A DNA stretch of 9,396 nucleotides from an uncultured Oscillospiraceae bacterium (lineage in GTDB: Bacteria > Bacillota > Clostridia > Oscillospirales > Acutalibacteraceae), in assembly GCA_900552925.1 (NCBI GenBank), contig USBH01000051.1, positions 1 through 9,396 of the forward strand, in the 5' to 3' direction. The translations under genes and the position numbers were made by a program. The notes below the pieces were generated by a model, which ran no database searches, was not told the origin of the DNA, and saw nothing but the letters and a program-made list of their open reading frames with translations. Below, one piece after another: positions 6,526-9,396 of the stretch. The stretch's first letter is position 1. Each line of letters opens with the position of its first letter.

Positions 6526-7287
6526 CTTCGCCGTGCGGTACTCCAGAGGCGAAAGGCCGGTATACTTCTTAAACACCTGCGAGAAATAGGAAAAATTGGA
6601 ATAGCCGACCTTCGTCGCGATCAGGCTGACGGGGATGTTCGTGTCGCCGAGCAGCGACTGCGCCGTGCGCATCTTCTCGGTCAGGATGTAGTCGTTCAGC
6701 GAGGAGCCGGTCTCGCGCTTGAAGAGCCGCGAGAGGTATTCGGGGTTCAGGTAGATCGCCTCGGCGATTTCCGCCCGGCTCAGGTCCCTGTCGATGTTGC
6801 GGCGGATGTAGTCCATCGCCCGCTGCACGGGCGTGCGCTCCGTCCTGCTCTCCGCTTCGCCGTCCTCCTCCCCGCGGTAGCGGACATACGCCTCGTAGCG
6901 CCGCTCGTTCTCCGCCTCGCGCACCTTGCAGGCGGCGCGCTCCACGGCCGCTTCGATCTCCGCATACGGCGCCGGCTGCAGGATGTAGTCGAAGCTGCCG
7001 AGCTTGACGGCCTCCTGCGCGTACTCGAACTCCGCGTGCGCGGTGAGGAAAATGCACACAACGCCCGAAAAGCGCTCCTGCACCCAGCGCAGCAGGACAA
7101 AGCCGTTCGTCGGCGGCATTTCGATGTCGCACAGCAGGATGTCGATGCGCTCGCGCTCGAAAATGCCGCGCGCTTCCTTGACGCTGTACGCCGTGAAAAC
7201 CTGCTCGGCGCCAAGGCGCGCCCAGTTCACACCGGTTTTCATGCTTTCCACCACTTCGGGCTGGTCGTCCACGATCAGAACGTTCAT
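6508..7287 (-). CDS. yesN: YesN-type response regulator with AraC DNA-binding domain
   Basis: A 259-aa cytoplasmic regulator. The receiver domain covers about 1-118, with acidic pair D7-D8, predicted phosphorylation site D54 (LLCDIEMP) and T82. The position normally held by a conserved lysine, before the cis-proline, is glutamine (YILQPAP, Q104). The AraC/XylS-type domain spans about 155-255. It has two helix-turn-helix units, at about 169-190 and 217-240, and the family signature around GYSNFSYFSQVFKKYTGLSP. It is the short form of the family. ATG 7287 overlaps the kinase stop codon (ATGA) and has AGGAGG at 7295-7300 with 7-nt spacing, so translation is coupled. Next to an LplABC-like operon, its likely job is to activate that importer. 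The symbol is by family resemblance. Confidence 0.92.
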   Translation of the reverse strand: MNVLIVDDQPEVVESMKTGVNWARLGAEQVFTAYSVKEARGIFERERIDILLCDIEMPPTNGFVLLRWVQERFSGVVCIFLTAHAEFEYAQEAVKLGSFDYILQPAPYAEIEAAVERAACKVREAENERRYEAYVRYRGEEDGEAESRTERTPVQRAMDYIRRNIDRDLSRAEIAEAIYLNPEYLSRLFKRETGSSLNDYILTEKMRTAQSLLGDTNIPVSLIATKVGYSNFSYFSQVFKKYTGLSPLEYRTAKRRRKL

Positions 7288-9020
7288 GTACCTTCCTCCT
7301 TTTCTTTTTTCTCGGGCAGCGCCTTCGGGTCAATCGGAATCAGGACCTCCGAAACGCTGCCGACGTCGCGGTTGAAAAACGCATAGAGCACGCCCTCGCC
7401 GTAAATCAGCTCCATGCGCTTTTTGATGTTATTGATGCCCACATGGTGCTGGGCGTAGACCGAGCTTTGCGGGTCGTTGATCTCCTGGATCACGCTCTCG
7501 GGGAACCCGCTGCCGTTGTCGGACACGGTCAGGTCGGCAAAGGTTTCGCCGCCGCTCTGCAGCACCGCCGCGCGCACATCGATCTCCAGCGGGTGGTCCG
7601 GCGAATAGTCGTGCTTGACCGAGTTCTCGACAAAGGTCTGCAGCGAGAGCGGCGGGATCATCATGCCGAGCAGCCGCTCGTCGGCCTCAATGCGGCAGAC
7701 CGGCGCATACTGCGAGGAGCCGCCCTGCATCTCGATGTAATTGCGGATGTGGTCGAGCTCTCTGGAAAGCGGCACAAGCTCCATGCTGTCCTGAAAGATG
7801 TAGCGGATGTGCTTCGAGACCGCGAGGATCATCTTCTGGATGCGGTCGTACTTGCCGGCCTCCGCGAGCGCGTACAGGCTTTTGAGGCAGTTCAGGAAGA
7901 AGTGCGGGCGAATCTGCAGCTGCAGATACCGCAGCTCGGCCTTCTGCTTGTCGAGCTCGCTCTCGTAGGACTCGATCTTCAAATCCTTGATCTGCTCCAT
8001 CATCGTGTTGAACGTCTCGTTCATCTCGCTGAATTCCCGGATGTTCGTCCGGCTGCCCGCCTTGGCGTCGAGCTTGCCCGCGCGGATCTGCTCCATCGTG
8101 CCGCGGATCTCGTCGACCGGGCGCAGGATCGAGCGCGTCATTCCCCACAGGATCAGCGGGATCAGCACGAGCGCCAGTACGGACAGGATGAAAAACACGC
8201 TCTGCTGCACGTCCAGCGCGCCGAAATAGCCCTGCTCGCCGACGGCGAGCACGACGCGGCAGTCGGTGCCCGCGATGTCCCGGCCGACGATCATGTACCG
8301 CGGGCTGCTGCCGGAAAAGAAATAGCCGCTGTAGTCGCCGTTCAGGTCGATGCCGCTTTCCTCCACAAAATCGACGGCGGTCAGCGGCTGGTTGTCGAGG
8401 TCAGAGAAGAGCGCGACGGCCTCCTGCTCCAGACGCAGCCGGCTCGTGTCGCCGAGCTGCTCGAGCGGCACCATCGCGACCAGATACGTGCCGCGGCCGC
8501 CGTAAAACCGGAACAGGTACGACGCGCCGCCGATCTCCATGTGCCGCCACTGCATGCCGTAGGAATACAGGTCCTCGGCGACCGCCTCGCGCACGAACGC
8601 CTGGATCTCGGTTTTTTCCGCATAGGAAAATTCCTCCGTGAACATGTCGCGCTCCGTGGCGCTCGGCACACTGTAAATGAAGAGCGCGCCGAGGTCCTCG
8701 TACGCCGGCATCGCGGCCTTGAGCTGGCTGAACAGGCTGTAGGACGCGAGGTAGGCATTGAGCTGCGTCGCGCCGCCCGAAAGCGTGCGGAAGTCGACGC
8801 TCGTCACCATGACGCCCGTCAGGAATTCGTCGACCGCCTCCAGCCCGTCCTCGATGCGCTCGGCGTGGTAATCCATCGAGCGCTGGTTCGACTCGGCGAG
8901 CTTGTCGTTGAAGACATGGATCGAGTAAAAGTTGCTGACGAAGAGCAGCACGATCAGCGGCACGGTCACGCAGAGCACCGCCGTCATCAGCTTGCGCCGG
9001 AATGAGATCTTCTGTTTCAT
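7284..9020 (-). CDS. yesM: YesM-type sensor histidine kinase
   Basis: A 578-aa membrane sensor kinase of the LytS/YesM class (His_kinase domain plus HATPase). Using ATG 9020 as residue 1: helix 1 is at about 10-33, an extracytoplasmic sensor region of roughly 240 residues at 34-273 (dCache-like by size and position), helix 2 at about 274-294, HAMP at 295-346, then a helical linker. The phosphorylated histidine is H373 in RPHFFLN. The ATP site shows N466 (FVENSVKH), DNGSGF (501-506) and VGINNIKKRM (527-536). The frame is open to a GTG at 9071, but the signal-anchor begins naturally at MKQKISFRRK, and an AGGGGG site lies at 9032-9037. The stop overlaps the regulator start by 4 bp. It likely senses a carbohydrate-linked signal, by analogy with YesMN/importer loci; the ligand is unknown. 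Confidence 0.93.
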   Translation of the reverse strand: MKQKISFRRKLMTAVLCVTVPLIVLLFVSNFYSIHVFNDKLAESNQRSMDYHAERIEDGLEAVDEFLTGVMVTSVDFRTLSGGATQLNAYLASYSLFSQLKAAMPAYEDLGALFIYSVPSATERDMFTEEFSYAEKTEIQAFVREAVAEDLYSYGMQWRHMEIGGASYLFRFYGGRGTYLVAMVPLEQLGDTSRLRLEQEAVALFSDLDNQPLTAVDFVEESGIDLNGDYSGYFFSGSSPRYMIVGRDIAGTDCRVVLAVGEQGYFGALDVQQSVFFILSVLALVLIPLILWGMTRSILRPVDEIRGTMEQIRAGKLDAKAGSRTNIREFSEMNETFNTMMEQIKDLKIESYESELDKQKAELRYLQLQIRPHFFLNCLKSLYALAEAGKYDRIQKMILAVSKHIRYIFQDSMELVPLSRELDHIRNYIEMQGGSSQYAPVCRIEADERLLGMMIPPLSLQTFVENSVKHDYSPDHPLEIDVRAAVLQSGGETFADLTVSDNGSGFPESVIQEINDPQSSVYAQHHVGINNIKKRMELIYGEGVLYAFFNRDVGSVSEVLIPIDPKALPEKKEKEEGT

Positions 9021-9154
9021 CTGCCGCTTCGCCCCCTCGCACTGCACGGGCCGGAAAAGCGCCGCCCGCACGGCGGCGGCAGGCGATGCGCGCCGCCCTC
9101 TGCCCCGCGCGCACGCCGCGCAGGCCTTCCGGTCCGAATCCTTTTTATAATATG

Positions 9155-9183
9155 ATAATATCAGATTCCGCCGCGCGGCGCAA
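9155..9183 (-). promoter_or_regulatory. Predicted sigma-A promoter of the kinase-regulator operon
   Basis: On the - strand TTGCGC (9183-9178) and TATTAT (9160-9155) are separated by 17 bp. Transcription would start near 9148, giving a GC-rich leader of about 128 nt before ATG 9020. I see no recognised riboswitch or small ORF in this leader. Confidence 0.65.
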
Positions 9184-9201
9184 GGAAATCCGCGCGGAAT
9201 C
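9164..9201. repeat. Palindrome between divergent promoters
   Basis: GATTCCG...CGCGG (9164-9178) is the inverse of CCGCGCGGAATC (9190-9201), apart from a 3-nt insertion. Together they form a 12-bp inverted repeat with one bulge. It covers the -35 and spacer of the kinase promoter and ends just before the -35 of the rightward promoter. It could be a shared operator; a chance structure in GC-rich DNA is possible. Confidence 0.5.
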
Positions 9202-9202
9202 G

Positions 9203-9231
9203 TTGAAAAACGCGTCGCTTCATGCTATACT
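9203..9231 (+). promoter_or_regulatory. Strong predicted sigma-A promoter, rightward
   Basis: TTGAAA (9203-9208) and TATACT (9226-9231) are separated by 17 bp, with an extended -10 TG at 9223-9224. Transcription would start near 9238, about 28 nt before ATG 9266. This is the best-matching promoter in the window. Confidence 0.8.
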
Positions 9232-9265
9232 TTAGATAACTTTTGAACTTTGGGAGACTCTTGCT

Positions 9266-9352
9266 ATGACCGAAAACAAGGCGAACGCCATCAGCGTCAG
9301 CTTGCTGAACCGAAAGATCTACGCGGTCTGCTACACGGGCATCGACACGCTC
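9266..9352 (+). CDS. N-terminal fragment of an unrecognised protein, cut by the contig end
   Basis: A 29-codon open frame starting MTENKANAISVSLLNRKIYA and running into the adapter at 9353. A GGGAGA ribosome site lies at 9252-9257, 8 nt before the ATG, and a strong promoter is just upstream, so expression of a real gene here is credible. The codon bias resembles the rest of the window. I do not recognise the family from 29 residues. No signal peptide or clear membrane segment is visible. It is divergent from the kinase gene. Confidence 0.65.
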
Positions 9353-9396
9353 CTGTCTCTTATACACATCTCCGAGCCCACGAGACTGCAGCTAAT
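9353..9396 (+). other. Illumina Nextera adapter (Read 2/i7/P7 side), not genomic
   Basis: The 19-bp mosaic end CTGTCTCTTATACACATCT is at 9353-9371, followed by CCGAGCCCACGAGAC (9372-9386), the reverse complement of the Read 2 adapter. Then comes an 8-nt index position (TGCAGCTA, 9387-9394) and AT, the first bases of the P7 primer. Genomic sequence ends at 9352. Reading this on the - strand gives the false protein start MYKRQ. Confidence 0.98.

Noticed and set aside
7443..9005. 520-codon open frame on the + strand, antisense to the kinase
   Set aside because: It is a shadow of the histidine kinase. The translation is rich in Arg, Ala, Val and His with no domain, and no ribosome site is evident.
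9021..9071. GTG at 9071 as the kinase start
   Set aside because: No ribosome site precedes it. The signal-anchor pattern begins at ATG 9020, which has an AGGGGG site upstream.
49..9352. CRISPR array, tRNA, rRNA, prophage or toxin-antitoxin module
   Set aside because: I searched by eye for spaced repeats, clover-leaf patterns and small gene pairs on both strands and saw none.
30..9371. Perfect 19-bp inverted repeats at the two ends, looking like a 9.3-kb composite transposon
   Set aside because: They are Tn5 mosaic ends from library preparation, joined to Illumina adapter and index sequence. There is no transposase gene.

Overview
The window is one assembled contig, not a clean genomic slice. 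Bases 1-48 and 9353-9396 are Illumina Nextera library sequence: primer remnants, 8-nt indices and the 19-bp Tn5 mosaic end on each side. Only 49-9352 is genomic. That part is GC-rich with strongly GC-biased third codon positions. Its gene families are typical of Firmicutes: a YfhO/CsbB-like pair, a YesM/YesN-type two-component system and an LplA/LplB/LplC-type ABC importer. I infer a high-GC member of the Clostridia, perhaps a gut Oscillospirales-type organism. No rRNA or marker gene in the window can confirm this.

Layout. On the + strand, 50-2339 holds the 3' part of a yfhO-like membrane protein gene followed, with an 11-bp overlap, by a complete GT2 polyprenyl-phosphate glycosyltransferase. 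The pair is closed by a bidirectional terminator at 2398-2428. Everything from 2492 to 9020 is on the - strand. Read in transcription order, it is a sensor histidine kinase (9020-7284), an AraC-type response regulator (7287-6508, ATGA overlap), a strong terminator (6402-6441), a 396-bp regulatory intergenic region, a lipoprotein substrate-binding protein (6111-4540), a hairpin-containing gap, and two permeases (4372-3401 and 3382-2492). At the right edge, a divergent promoter region (9148-9265) drives the kinase leftwards and a truncated, unrecognised gene rightwards.

How the genes work together. The kinase and regulator probably sense an extracellular carbohydrate-related signal and activate the importer operon next to them. 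Support from the sequence is a pair of direct repeats 21 bp apart upstream of the importer. The proximal repeat abuts or overlaps a poor -35 region in front of a reasonable -10, the geometry expected for an AraC-family activator. The importer has no ATPase gene in the window, as is common in this family, where a shared MsmX-type ATPase serves several importers. The substrate cannot be read from the sequence. The yfhO/GT2 pair is a separate unit, likely concerned with sugar decoration of a cell-envelope polymer.

I did not find a clearly new biological system. The most useful observations are the candidate operator, the stacked palindromes inside the importer operon, the receiver domain with Gln in place of the conserved Lys, the divergent promoter palindrome, and the adapter contamination, which creates false protein ends.
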